From Litorivivens sp047622145 (GTDB taxonomy: Bacteria > Pseudomonadota > Gammaproteobacteria > Pseudomonadales > Spongiibacteraceae): a DNA stretch of 17,453 bases. Position 1 is the first letter of the stretch, and every line of letters begins with the position of its first letter. A program made the position numbers and the translations under genes. The notes beneath the pieces are model-generated. The model was not told the DNA's origin, made no database searches, and worked only from the letters and a program-made list of their open reading frames with translations. The DNA is taken from assembly GCA_047622145.1 (NCBI GenBank), contig JBLHMO010000066.1, forward strand, positions 1 through 17,453. The letters run 5' to 3'. Shown in pieces: positions 6,963 to 15,446 of this stretch.

Positions 6963-7011
6963 CACATTTGTATATGTGCGACAGAATGTGGTGCTTTTCG
7001 ACGACTGTCAA
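6963..7011 (-). promoter_or_regulatory. Candidate internal promoter for pal-cpoB, with dyad
   Basis: In the tolB-pal gap the minus strand shows a perfect -35 TTGACA (7011-7006), a 17-base spacer and a weak -10 CATTCT (6988-6983). A near-palindrome CACAT-N6-ATGTG (6963-6978) covers the expected start site near 6976. Extra transcription of pal is known in E. coli. The weak -10 keeps confidence low. Confidence 0.35.
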
Positions 7012-7036
7012 CGAAATCTCGTTAAGCCGCCGACAA

Positions 7037-8317
7037 TTATCTTAAAAATGGCGACCAAGCGGGCTCTCTCACATCACCGTACTCTGACGGCAGCCGATAA
7101 CGCACGTTGCCGTCTATCGATACCGCCCCCAACACACCGCGTCCATTATGTTTGGTCGCGTATAAAAGGATCGTGTTGTTCGGAGCCATGCTGGGCGATT
7201 CGTCCAGTGTGGTCTCAGTCAGTATCGACACGCGTCCCGTTTTCAAGTCCTGCACCGCGATATGAAACTTGCCCTCGACGCGGTGCACCATGACAATTCC
7301 TTCACCACCGGCCAGCACGCGCCCTCTGGCGTTGTAATCGCCTTCAAAGGTCAAACGCTGCACTCGACCGCTGGCAATGTCGACCTTGTAAATCTGCGGC
7401 TTGCCGCCGCGATCAGAGGTGAAAATCAGCGACTTGCCGTCTTCCATCCAATCTGGCTCGGTATCGATTGCGAAGTGATTGGTGACCCGTCGCAACGCCT
7501 GCGACTTAATATCCATGACGTAAATCTCGGGGTTGCCGTCTTTGGACAAAACCATCGCGAGCGATTTGCCGTCAGGCGACCACGCCGGGCTGCCGTTGAT
7601 ACCCGGGTAATTGGTTAACTGGATACGCTGCCCGGTTTCCAGATTATGCAGATACACACCCGGACGTGTTGTTTCGAACGAAACGTAGGTCACAATCTTG
7701 CCATTGGGCGACCAGCTAGGCGTCATAATGGGCTCGAGCTGCTCCAACAACACCTTTTCGCGAAAGCCATCGATATCGCTCATGACTAGGCGAAACTGCT
7801 GCGCGGTCCCCTCTAAGCGGCGAGCGGAAACATACAGGAGTTTGGTACCAAAAGCGCCTTTGATATTGGTGATTTTTTCATAAACCTGGTCGCTGATGGC
7901 GTGGGCAATATCTCGCGTATTACTGCGACCGCCGCTCTCTTCGCCGCTGATTATTTTGCGCTGCTGGTTTACGTCAAACAAGGCGTAATCGGCGCTATAG
8001 CCCCAATCGGTTGCGCGTGTGCGGCCGATGACCAGGTAGTCCACACCCAAGGCGCGCCAATCTCGATAAAACACTTCAGAATCTTTTTGGGGCTGACTGA
8101 GCATGTCTGCGCGCTTAAATGGCTCAAATTGGCCGGACCGATGAAGGTCGGAACTGACAATGCCCGCTATATCATCAGGCAGGGCAACACCCGCATCCCA
8201 GCCAAAAGGGACAATGGCGATGGATACCGGTTTATCACTGCCACGGGTGATTTCAATGGTTAACTCTGCTCTGGCCAAGGAAGCAAATAGCATCAGGCAG
8301 GCCGCGAAAATCCTCAT
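7037..8317 (-). CDS. tolB: Tol-Pal system protein TolB
   Basis: A 426-residue periplasmic protein. The signal peptide is residues 1-17 (cleaved after ARA), leaving ELTIEITRG as the N-terminal strand that contacts TolA in the family. Residues about 30-165 are the alpha/beta N-terminal domain (GIVSSDLHRSGQFEP, DYLVIGRTR). The rest is a six-bladed beta propeller with TolB/WD-like repeats (MTPSWSPNGKIVTYVSF, GSPAWSPDGKSLAMVLS, TEPDWMEDGKSLIFTSDRGG) that binds Pal. Length is normal. The ATG overlaps the tolA stop by 4 bases (ATGA), indicating coupled translation. Confidence 0.97.
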   Translation of the reverse strand: MRIFAACLMLFASLARAELTIEITRGSDKPVSIAIVPFGWDAGVALPDDIAGIVSSDLHRSGQFEPFKRADMLSQPQKDSEVFYRDWRALGVDYLVIGRTRATDWGYSADYALFDVNQQRKIISGEESGGRSNTRDIAHAISDQVYEKITNIKGAFGTKLLYVSARRLEGTAQQFRLVMSDIDGFREKVLLEQLEPIMTPSWSPNGKIVTYVSFETTRPGVYLHNLETGQRIQLTNYPGINGSPAWSPDGKSLAMVLSKDGNPEIYVMDIKSQALRRVTNHFAIDTEPDWMEDGKSLIFTSDRGGKPQIYKVDIASGRVQRLTFEGDYNARGRVLAGGEGIVMVHRVEGKFHIAVQDLKTGRVSILTETTLDESPSMAPNNTILLYATKHNGRGVLGAVSIDGNVRYRLPSEYGDVREPAWSPFLR

Positions 8318-9018
8318 CGACGTAAATCCTCTGGTCTAAATATCAGGTCAAACGACTCAAACTCTTTCTTAAAAATTCTATAGTCCACATTATTTAATTC
8401 GGGGAATCCCCCTACTTTTTGCACAGCACGCACTGCCGAACGATCGAATGCCTCGTCACCGCTACTTTCAATAACCTGAACATCGATAATTTCACCGTTT
8501 GACCAAATTAGGCGAATTCTCAACTTAGCCATCATCCCATTTCTAGCACTGGGCGGGCGGCTCCACGCAAGTACGACCGCGCGTTGAATTTTTTGTTCAT
8601 AAGTAGCAACTAAATACGAATCTTCTTGAGCCTGCAGTAAATCCTCGTCTTCGGAAAGCGCATTCATCAGCTCTTTTTGCTGCTGCTCACGCATTTCCTC
8701 TCGACGCTTTTTGTCGGCTCGCTCGGCTTCCGTCTTTTTCAGCTTTTCCAGATCGGGTTTAGGCTTGGGTTCGGGTTTAGGCTTCACCTTTTTAGGCTCA
8801 GGTTTTGGCTCAGGTTTTATGGTTTCCGGCTCCTCTTTCTTGGGCGCAGGTTTGGGCTTGGGCTTATCCAGTACAACCAGCTCGGCATTTACAAACTTCG
8901 GCAGCGGCCGCGTTAGCAGTTGATCGCTTGGCGATGGCAGCCCGTAAACCATCAGCAATAGGCCCAAACCGTGCATCAGCAGGGTGAGGGCCAGCGGAAG
9001 CATAAGCGATCTCCACAT
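8314..9018 (-). CDS. tolA: Tol-Pal system protein TolA
   Basis: A 234-residue inner-membrane protein that spans the periplasm and transmits force from TolQR to TolB-Pal. The membrane anchor is residues 6-27. Residues 51-90 are a Lys/Pro/Glu-rich rigid stretch (PKPKPAPKK, PKPEPKKVKPKPEPKPK). Residues 91-135 form a charged helix. Residues 137-234 are the TonB-like C-terminal domain (YEQKIQRAVVLAWSRPP, VQVIESSGDEAFDRSAVRAV). The protein is much shorter than E. coli TolA (about 420 residues): the Ala/Lys helical domain II is cut down and partly replaced by the proline-rich segment, as I would expect from a TonB-style linker. The start codon follows directly on the tolR stop with no gap. Confidence 0.95.
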   Translation of the reverse strand: MWRSLMLPLALTLLMHGLGLLLMVYGLPSPSDQLLTRPLPKFVNAELVVLDKPKPKPAPKKEEPETIKPEPKPEPKKVKPKPEPKPKPDLEKLKKTEAERADKKRREEMREQQQKELMNALSEDEDLLQAQEDSYLVATYEQKIQRAVVLAWSRPPSARNGMMAKLRIRLIWSNGEIIDVQVIESSGDEAFDRSAVRAVQKVGGFPELNNVDYRIFKKEFESFDLIFRPEDLRR

Positions 9019-9441
9019 CTAGCGTGGATTCTCCGTTACCAAACCAACCGAGGGCGCGCCCGCGCTCTGCAATGCAGCCATGAGGCTCACGACCTCTCCG
9101 TAGCGCACAGCCTGATCACCCCAAACCAATACTTTAGTTTCCGGTTTCTGCTTCATCACTTTGCGCACCCGCTCGGCAATATCCTCCAGTAAGCGGGCTT
9201 TTTCAGAATCGCCAACATTGATATAGAGACTGCCGTCAGCTTTGACCGAAACAATCAGAGGCTCGTCTTTTTGTTCACCCATGGGTTCCGCCGGTGCCTT
9301 TGGCAATTCGACTTGCACGCCCTGCATCAGCAGCGGTGCGGTCACCATAAAGACGATCAGCAAAACCAACATAACGTCGATGTAGGGAACGACGTTCATA
9401 TCAGCCATCGGTTTACGTTTTTTTCGCTTCGCTTTAAGCAT
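9019..9441 (-). CDS. tolR: Tol-Pal system protein TolR
   Basis: A 140-residue ExbD/TolR-family protein. A basic N-terminus (KAKRKKRKP) precedes one membrane helix (about 18-40). Asp22, in VVPYIDVMLVLLIVFMV, is the proton-pathway aspartate of the family. The periplasmic domain (about 45-140) includes VELPKAPAEP and KVLVWGDQAVRYGEVVSLM. With TolQ it forms the motor that uses the proton gradient to drive TolA. The start lies 8 bases after tolQ and the stop abuts tolA. Confidence 0.97.
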   Translation of the reverse strand: MLKAKRKKRKPMADMNVVPYIDVMLVLLIVFMVTAPLLMQGVQVELPKAPAEPMGEQKDEPLIVSVKADGSLYINVGDSEKARLLEDIAERVRKVMKQKPETKVLVWGDQAVRYGEVVSLMAALQSAGAPSVGLVTENPR

Positions 9442-9449
9442 GACTGACC

Positions 9450-10133
9450 TCAGGAACTATGGACCTGACGATAGAGCAAACTAGAAAACTCTTCGGCAAA
9501 AGTCTGGTATTTGTTTTCCAACGAATCAGCCTTGGCTGAGAAGCGGTTATAGGCAATCACCGCCGGTATCGCTGCAACTAGGCCCATAGCGGTCGCTACC
9601 AGCGCTTCCGATATGCCGGGTGCAACCACGGCCAGTGTTGCCTGATGCATCGTGGCCAGCCCCTGAAAGGAGCCCATAATGCCCCAGACGGTTCCCAACA
9701 GGCCCACATAGGGGCTGGTGGAACCTACCGTGGCAAGAAAGGGCAGGTTTTTTTCGAGGCTGTCATCTTCGCGGGACATTGCCACCCGCATGACGCGCTC
9801 GCTGCCATCCATGACCACCTCGGGATCGGAATCTTGCTTACGCAAGCGGATAAATTCTTTATAGCCGGCCCGGAAAATACCTTCCATACCAATGGCGCGA
9901 TAACCTTTCTCTGATTTCAGGGTACCGTCGCGATAGAGGTCGCCGAGGTCATCGCCAGACCAGAACTGACGCTCAAACATTCGCAGCGCTCGCTCTGCGG
10001 CACCAAAGTAGTACCAGCGCTGAATAATAATGAACCAGGACACCACTGATGCCAGCACCAGAACGCCCATTATGCACTGCACAAACAGGCTGGCATTCAA
10101 GATCAGATCCAAAACAGTCAATTCTTGGGTCAC
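9450..10133 (-). CDS. tolQ: Tol-Pal system protein TolQ
   Basis: A 227-residue ExbB/TolQ-family inner-membrane protein. Three membrane segments are visible, at about 14-38, 133-158 (ATVGSTSPYVGLLGTVWGIM) and 168-195 (ISEALVATAMGLVAAIPAVIAYNRF), with a large cytoplasmic loop between the first two. Together with TolR it forms the proton channel that energises TolA. Translation starts at a GTG one base after the ybgC stop; a GGAGA ribosome site 6-7 bases upstream, inside the end of ybgC, supports this start. Length is normal. Confidence 0.97.
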   Translation of the reverse strand: MTQELTVLDLILNASLFVQCIMGVLVLASVVSWFIIIQRWYYFGAAERALRMFERQFWSGDDLGDLYRDGTLKSEKGYRAIGMEGIFRAGYKEFIRLRKQDSDPEVVMDGSERVMRVAMSREDDSLEKNLPFLATVGSTSPYVGLLGTVWGIMGSFQGLATMHQATLAVVAPGISEALVATAMGLVAAIPAVIAYNRFSAKADSLENKYQTFAEEFSSLLYRQVHSS

Positions 10134-10134
10134 G

Positions 10135-10542
10135 TTAGTCTCCGTTAGTAGGTCGTAATTGCGAGAGCATCTCAGCAGGAATTCGCGTCGGCTTCAAGCT
10201 ATGACGGTCAACACATGCAACGTGAACCGTTGCCGTGCATAAAAGTTGATCACTGCGCGAAACCTGTTGCTCGAAAAGCATGGTAGCTCCTCCCACAGAC
10301 AAGACCGCGGCACTCACCGCAAGTTCATCATCGAGCGTGGCAGGTTTTAAATACTTGATCTGTGTCTCAGCCACCACAAACATCAGGTCGGCATTGAATA
10401 TGGTGCTCTTGGCGTAGCCGAGCGAGCGCATAAATTCGGTGCGGGCGCGCTCCATATACTTGAGGTAGTTCACGTAGTAAACGATACCGCCAGCATCAGT
10501 ATCTTCTATATAGACCCGCTGCGGCAGAGAAAACAGCGCCAT
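10135..10542 (-). CDS. ybgC: Tol-Pal-associated acyl-CoA thioesterase YbgC
   Basis: A 135-residue single hotdog-fold thioesterase of the YbgC/4HBT family, acting on acyl-CoA (short-chain in some bacteria, acyl carrier protein-associated in E. coli). The active-site segment is YIEDTDAGGIVYYVNYLKYM, with Asp16 as the catalytic acid. The residue after VY that is His in E. coli is Tyr here, a variant I recall from Pseudomonas too. The ATG at 10542 shares a base with the ruvB stop (TGATG). An in-frame TTG directly before it is less likely. It is the first gene of the conserved ybgC-tolQRAB-pal-cpoB block. Confidence 0.94.
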   Translation of the reverse strand: MALFSLPQRVYIEDTDAGGIVYYVNYLKYMERARTEFMRSLGYAKSTIFNADLMFVVAETQIKYLKPATLDDELAVSAAVLSVGGATMLFEQQVSRSDQLLCTATVHVACVDRHSLKPTRIPAEMLSQLRPTNGD

Positions 10543-11588
10543 CAATCTTTATGCCTGCTCTCGATGTCAGGGGCGGCCTGGGACTGTCGACTCTGCAAGC
10601 CGAAATGACGGTAGGCACTAGGCGTCACCATGCGCCCCCGAGGCGTACGTATTATATAGCCCTGCTGGATCAAATAAGGCTCAAGTACATCTTCGATGGT
10701 GCCGCGCTCTTCACTGATGGCGGCGGCGATCGAGTCTACCCCGACAGGACCACCGTCAAATTTTTCAATCATCGCCATGAGTAGGCGGCGATCGAGTCGG
10801 TCGAAGCCCAATGCGTCAACATTGAGCATATCCAGCGCCCGATCTGCAGTGGCCAGATCGATATGGCCATTGCCCTTAACTTCCGCATAATCGCGCACGC
10901 GTCGCAGCAAGCGGTTAACGATGCGCGGCGTGCCGCGCGCGCGGCATGCTATCTCGCGGGCACCATCATCGTCGATGCCAATTTTTAAAATGGCCGCCGA
11001 GCGTTTAACAATGTGGGTCAAATCCTTGACCTGATAAAACTCCAAGCGCTGCACAATGCCAAAGCGGTCGCGCAGGGGCGACGTTAGCAGCCCGGCGCGA
11101 GTGGTTGCGCCCACCAGCGTAAAGGGTGGCAAGTCGAGTTTGATGGAGCGTGCGGCGGGGCCTTCACCAATCATGATATCGAGTTGGTAATCTTCCATCG
11201 CCGGATACAGAATTTCTTCAATGTGCGCGCTGAGCCGGTGAATTTCATCGATAAACAGGACGTCGCCGGGTTCAAGGTTGGTCATCAATGCGGCCAGATC
11301 GCCCGCTTTTTCCAGAACCGGGCCGGAAGTCGCCTTCAGGGAAACGCCCATTTCATTGGCCAAAATGGCTGCCAGCGTAGTCTTGCCCAAGCCCGGAGGC
11401 CCAAAAATGAGGGTATGATCCAGCGGTTCGCCGCGTTTGCGGGCTGCGCTAACGAAAATATCCATTTGTTCGCGCACGGCGTCCTGACCCACATAATCGG
11501 CCAGCGTTTTGGGGCGAATCGCGCGGTCGAGGTTCTCTTCAACCGGGTCAATTTTTTCCGCTGCGATCAGTCTGTCCGTTTCAATCAT
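10542..11588 (-). CDS. ruvB: Holliday junction branch-migration ATPase RuvB
   Basis: A 348-residue AAA+ motor that, with RuvA, drives branch migration of Holliday junctions. Walker A GPPGLGKTT is at residues 63-71 and Walker B is in VLFIDEIHR. Sensor 1 is in GATTRAGLL, and the C-terminal winged helix is VGVDSIAAAISEERGTIEDVLEPYLIQQGYI. I start at ATG 11588, giving the normal MIETDRLIA start and length; an in-frame TTG 30 bases upstream would add a non-conserved extension. The stop overlaps ybgC by one base. Confidence 0.97.
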   Translation of the reverse strand: MIETDRLIAAEKIDPVEENLDRAIRPKTLADYVGQDAVREQMDIFVSAARKRGEPLDHTLIFGPPGLGKTTLAAILANEMGVSLKATSGPVLEKAGDLAALMTNLEPGDVLFIDEIHRLSAHIEEILYPAMEDYQLDIMIGEGPAARSIKLDLPPFTLVGATTRAGLLTSPLRDRFGIVQRLEFYQVKDLTHIVKRSAAILKIGIDDDGAREIACRARGTPRIVNRLLRRVRDYAEVKGNGHIDLATADRALDMLNVDALGFDRLDRRLLMAMIEKFDGGPVGVDSIAAAISEERGTIEDVLEPYLIQQGYIIRTPRGRMVTPSAYRHFGLQSRQSQAAPDIESRHKD

Positions 11589-11675
11589 ACCTGTGCATTC
11601 CGCCCGTTCGCCCTGCAAGGGTAAAGTCTACCGCAGTTAACGTATTTCTTAAGCTGGCTCTCAAGGCAAGCCTGA

Positions 11676-12269
11676 TTAAGCACTTATCATCGATCTCAGC
11701 GCCCGCCGGATCAATTCCTCTACCGGCAAATCGTCGCCCCCAAGTGATGCGATTGCCCGGCTTGCTTCTTGGGGTTTATAACCTAGTGCGATCAGGGCCT
11801 CTTCGGCTTCGCCGCCGGCGTCGACTTTTCGCGAGCTGGGCACGGCACCCACACTGGCAACTTGATAGTCTTTAAGTCGATCACGCATTTCAATAACCAG
11901 CCGCTCAGCGGTCTTTTTGCCCACACCGGGCAATTTCACCAGCGAGGCGCTGTCTTCAGCCAGCACCAAGGCGACAAACTCGCCGACATCGACACCCGAT
12001 AAAACCGTCAGCGCCAGTTTCGGCCCCACGCCGTTAACTTTGATCAGGTCGCGAAACAACGATCGCGATTGGGCATCGAAAAAACCGTACAGTTGTTGTG
12101 CATCTTCGCGTACCACAAAATGCGTTAGTAAGATGACCTCTGCGCCAATCTCCGGGAGCTGGTACAAGGTCGTCATCGGCACCAGCACTTCGTAGCCCAC
12201 CCCCGCGCAATCCACGAGAATTCCCGGAGCACGTTTTTCAACTAAAATACCGCGAATGCGTCCAATCAT
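11676..12269 (-). CDS. ruvA: Holliday junction-binding protein RuvA
   Basis: A 197-residue protein that binds the four-way junction as a tetramer and loads RuvB. The N-terminal OB domain begins MIGRIRGILVEKRAPGILVD. Two helix-hairpin-helix motifs occupy the middle (LIKVNGVGPKLALTVLSG and LVKLPGVGKKTAERLVIEMRD). The C-terminal UBA-like domain that contacts RuvB is EEALIALGYKPQEASRAIAS. The ATG shares one base with the ruvC stop (TAATG), implying coupled translation. A longer frame open upstream of this ATG only re-reads ruvC and is not used. Confidence 0.97.
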   Translation of the reverse strand: MIGRIRGILVEKRAPGILVDCAGVGYEVLVPMTTLYQLPEIGAEVILLTHFVVREDAQQLYGFFDAQSRSLFRDLIKVNGVGPKLALTVLSGVDVGEFVALVLAEDSASLVKLPGVGKKTAERLVIEMRDRLKDYQVASVGAVPSSRKVDAGGEAEEALIALGYKPQEASRAIASLGGDDLPVEELIRRALRSMISA

Positions 12270-12796
12270 TATGACAAGCGCCCCCGGCGCATGCGACCGT
12301 GTACGGTCGGTTGATTCAGATTGTGTAGGCTTTGCAGACTGTGCGCATGGCACAAGGCTGCCGCCAGTGCATCGGCCGCATCTTCCTGAGGGGCTGCCGG
12401 CAGTGACAGCAACGTTTTGACCATGTGCTGCACCTGCTCCTTGGTCGCAGCACCCGTGCCCACCACAGATTTTTTTATCTGCCGTGCGGTATATTCGGCA
12501 ACCGCCAAGTCTCGGCTCACGCAAGCGGTCACCGCCGCGCCTCGTGCCTGACCCAATTTCAAGGCAGAACCGGCACTTTTCGCCATAAAGACTTCCTCCA
12601 CCGCCACTTCGTCGGGGCAGTGCTCGTCAATGATGGTGGAGATGCAATCGAAGATGACTTTCAGCCGCGCCGGCAAGGGACCGGTCGGCAGGCGAATAAC
12701 ACCGCTCGTGAGATAGTGGTGTTTGTTTCCGTCACAGCGAATCAGACCAAACCCTGTTTTCACCGAGCCGGGGTCTATCCCCAGAATTATGCTCAT
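12269..12796 (-). CDS. ruvC: Holliday junction resolvase RuvC
   Basis: A 175-residue endonuclease that cuts Holliday junctions symmetrically after RuvAB branch migration. The RNase H-like fold has its acidic metal site complete: Asp8 (LGIDPGS), Glu in AVEEVFM near residue 68, and the two Asp of EDAADALAAALCHAH near the C-terminus. Length is normal. It is first of the ruvCAB set and lies 64 bases after yebC, a linkage common in bacteria. Confidence 0.97.
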   Translation of the reverse strand: MSIILGIDPGSVKTGFGLIRCDGNKHHYLTSGVIRLPTGPLPARLKVIFDCISTIIDEHCPDEVAVEEVFMAKSAGSALKLGQARGAAVTACVSRDLAVAEYTARQIKKSVVGTGAATKEQVQHMVKTLLSLPAAPQEDAADALAAALCHAHSLQSLHNLNQPTVHGRMRRGRLS

Positions 12797-12860
12797 AGCT
12801 GCCGATAATGCCGTTGTGGGCGCTGCAATAACAGCACCTTATTATCATCGTGGCAGTGTA

Positions 12861-13607
12861 TCAGGAAAGCACTTCCAGCACTGCCTGAGGAATAGCGGCA
12901 TTGGTGTAAACGTTTTGGACGTCGTCGAGATCTTCAAGCATATCGATCATGCCGAGAATGGTTTCGGCAGCGCCCAGATCAAGCTCAACGGTTGTTGCCG
13001 GCAGCATCGTCACCTCGGCATCCGCGGGCGCAAATCCGGCCGCCTCTATGGCGTCTTTGATCTGGGTGAAGTCTTCCCAGGGAGTGAGCACATCGACCGA
13101 ACCGTCGTCGTGGGTGACCAGATCGTCGGCACCCGATTCCAATGCCACTTCCAACAAAGAATCTTCATTAACACCCGGCTCAAAACTGATTTGACCCACA
13201 CGACCGAACAGGTAAGCCACTGAGCCGTCGGTGCCCAAATTGCCACCACGCTTGCTAAAAGCGTGGCGCACTTCGGCCACCGTGCGATTGCGATTATCGG
13301 TCATGCACTCGACCAGCACCGCGACACCGCCAGAGCCGTAGCCCTCGTAGATGACTTCTTCGTAATGGCCGTCGTCACCATCACCGGTACCACGCGCAAT
13401 GGCCTTCTCGATGGTGTCTTTTTTCATATTTGCGGTGAGTGCCTTATCCATAATGGCGCGCAACCGCGGGTTGTCTTCAGGAAGGCCACCACCCATGCGG
13501 GCGGCGACTACAATCTCGCGAATAATCTTGGTGAACGTCTTGCCACGTTTGGCATCCTGGGCCGCCTTGCGGTGCTTGATATTGGCCCATTTGCTGTGTC
13601 CTGCCAT
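12861..13607 (-). CDS. yebC: YebC/PmpR-family DNA-binding regulator
   Basis: A 248-residue member of the widely conserved YebC (TACO1) family. The signature start MAGHSKWANIKHRKAAQDAKRGK is followed by TKIIREIVVAARMGGGLPEDNPRLR and the acidic second and third domains (YEGYGSGGVAVLVECMTDNRNRT). Members have been described both as transcription regulators (PmpR in Pseudomonas) and, more recently, as factors relieving ribosome stalling at proline-rich stretches. I cannot tell from sequence which role applies. GGAG ten bases before the ATG serves as ribosome site. It follows aspS by 21 bases. Confidence 0.95.
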   Translation of the reverse strand: MAGHSKWANIKHRKAAQDAKRGKTFTKIIREIVVAARMGGGLPEDNPRLRAIMDKALTANMKKDTIEKAIARGTGDGDDGHYEEVIYEGYGSGGVAVLVECMTDNRNRTVAEVRHAFSKRGGNLGTDGSVAYLFGRVGQISFEPGVNEDSLLEVALESGADDLVTHDDGSVDVLTPWEDFTQIKDAIEAAGFAPADAEVTMLPATTVELDLGAAETILGMIDMLEDLDDVQNVYTNAAIPQAVLEVLS

Positions 13608-13628
13608 GACGACAAATCTCCGGAGTTC

Positions 13629-15419
13629 TTATTCCTGCTTATCTTGCGGCTGCTCCTGCACAGTGCTGCGCAGACGGATATTAAGTTCCGATAGCTGCTT
13701 GCTTTCCACCGTGCCCGGCGCGTTAGTCATGACACAGGCTGCGGACTGGGTTTTGGGGAAGGCAATAACGTCGCGAATAGAGCGCGCGCCGGTCATCAGC
13801 ATCACGATGCGATCCAGACCAAAGGCCAAACCACCATGGGGCGGGCAGCCGTATTTCAGGGCGTCGAGCAAAAAGCCGAATTTCTCGTCGGCTTCTTCTT
13901 TACCAATGCCCAAGATGCGAAATACCGCTTGCTGCATATCGCCCTTGTGAATACGGATAGAACCGCCACCGAGTTCGGTGCCGTTCAGCACCAGATCGTA
14001 GGCCTGGGAAAGCGCGACGCCGGGGTTGGCTTCCAACTCTTTGGGGGTACAGGTGGGGGCGGTGAACGGATGGTGCACGGACGTCCAGTTGCCGCTGCCA
14101 TCTTTTTCAAACATGGGGAAATCAACAACCCACAAGGGCGCCCACGGGCGCTCGATCATGTCCAGATCTTCCCCAACTTTGACCCGCAAGGCACCCAGCG
14201 CTTCGTTGACTACGCTGGTTTTGTCGGCGCCGAAGAAGACGATATCGCCATCGGCAACGACCAAGCGTTCCATCATCTGCAGGACAATATCATCTGGCAT
14301 AAATTTAAGGATGGGCGACTGCAGTCCTTCCACGCCCTTGGCCAGGTCGTTGATCTTGATCCAGGCCAAGCCCTTGGCGCCATATATGCCGACAAATTTG
14401 GTGTATTCGTCAATTTCCTTGCGCGACAGCTTGGCGCCACCGCTCACCTTAAGAGCCGCAACCCGACCGTTGGGGTCATTTGCCGGGCCGTTAAACACTT
14501 TAAAATCAACCTGCTGCATCAGGTCTTCAACGTCAACCAACTCCAGCGAAATGCGTAGATCCGGGCGATCGCTGCCAAAACGCAGCATCGCTTCAGCGTA
14601 GCTCATACGCGGCAACTCACCAAGATCAACCTTGAGTACCTGCTGGAACAGCTCCCGAATCATGCCTTCGGTGATGGCCATAATTTCGTCCTGACCCATA
14701 AAGGACGCTTCAAGATCGATCTGGGTGAACTCAGGCTGGCGATCGGCGCGCAGGTCCTCGTCGCGAAAACACTTGGCAATTTGATAGTAACGGTCCATGC
14801 CCGCCACCATCAGTAGCTGTTTGAATAACTGCGGCGACTGCGGCAAGGCGAAAAACTTGCCTGCGTGGGTGCGGCTGGGCACCAGATAATCGCGAGCGCC
14901 TTCGGGAGTCGCCCGAGTCAGGATGGGCGTTTCAATATCCAGAAAGCCATTACTATCGAGGTAGCTGCGTAAAATAGAAGTAACTCTGCTACGCAGGCGC
15001 AATTTATCGGCGATTTCGCTGCGGCGCAGATCCAGATAGCGATAGCGCAGGCGGACGTCTTCGCCGACGTCCGTATGCGAGTCCAGCTGGAAGGGGGGGG
15101 TTTCAGCGCTATTCAGAATCACCAGCTCCTTACCCAGCACCTCGATCTCGCCAGTCGGCATATTGGCATTGGTGGTTTCCGGCGTACGCGCACGCACGCG
15201 GCCCTTTACCTGAAGTACATATTCGCCACGCACCTTGTCGGCGCGCTGGAAATGTTCTTCGGTATCGGGGTCAAACACAACCTGCACAATGCCGTCACGA
15301 TCCCGCAAATCCAAAAAAATGACCCCGCCGTGGTCACGGCGTCGATCGACCCATCCGCACAAGGTCACTTCCTGGTCAATATGGTTCTTGCGGAGTATGC
15401 CGCAATAATCGCTGCGCAT
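13629..15419 (-). CDS. aspS: Aspartyl-tRNA synthetase, probably non-discriminating (Asp/Asn)
   Basis: A 596-residue class IIb synthetase. The N-terminal OB-fold binds the anticodon (CGWVDRRRDHGGVIFLDLRDRDG). Motif 2 is FRDEDLRADRQPEFTQID and motif 3 is GLAFGLDRIVML. The bacterial GAD insertion domain lies between, and a QSPQLFKQLLM active-site segment precedes motif 2. His30 in RRRDHGG corresponds to His31 of Pseudomonas aeruginosa AspRS, where E. coli has Leu; in the Pseudomonas type this goes with charging of both tRNA-Asp and tRNA-Asn, the latter corrected by GatCAB. That reading is inference. The gene lies 27 bases after the zinc-ribbon gene. Confidence 0.96.
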   Translation of the reverse strand: MRSDYCGILRKNHIDQEVTLCGWVDRRRDHGGVIFLDLRDRDGIVQVVFDPDTEEHFQRADKVRGEYVLQVKGRVRARTPETTNANMPTGEIEVLGKELVILNSAETPPFQLDSHTDVGEDVRLRYRYLDLRRSEIADKLRLRSRVTSILRSYLDSNGFLDIETPILTRATPEGARDYLVPSRTHAGKFFALPQSPQLFKQLLMVAGMDRYYQIAKCFRDEDLRADRQPEFTQIDLEASFMGQDEIMAITEGMIRELFQQVLKVDLGELPRMSYAEAMLRFGSDRPDLRISLELVDVEDLMQQVDFKVFNGPANDPNGRVAALKVSGGAKLSRKEIDEYTKFVGIYGAKGLAWIKINDLAKGVEGLQSPILKFMPDDIVLQMMERLVVADGDIVFFGADKTSVVNEALGALRVKVGEDLDMIERPWAPLWVVDFPMFEKDGSGNWTSVHHPFTAPTCTPKELEANPGVALSQAYDLVLNGTELGGGSIRIHKGDMQQAVFRILGIGKEEADEKFGFLLDALKYGCPPHGGLAFGLDRIVMLMTGARSIRDVIAFPKTQSAACVMTNAPGTVESKQLSELNIRLRSTVQEQPQDKQE

Positions 15420-15446
15420 TATCTCTATCCCGTTGCTGTGTATGAT

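Noticed and set aside
12269..12524. Upstream extension of ruvA to 12524
   Set aside because: It re-reads ruvC in another frame; the ATG at 12269 gives the normal RuvA start and the TAATG junction.
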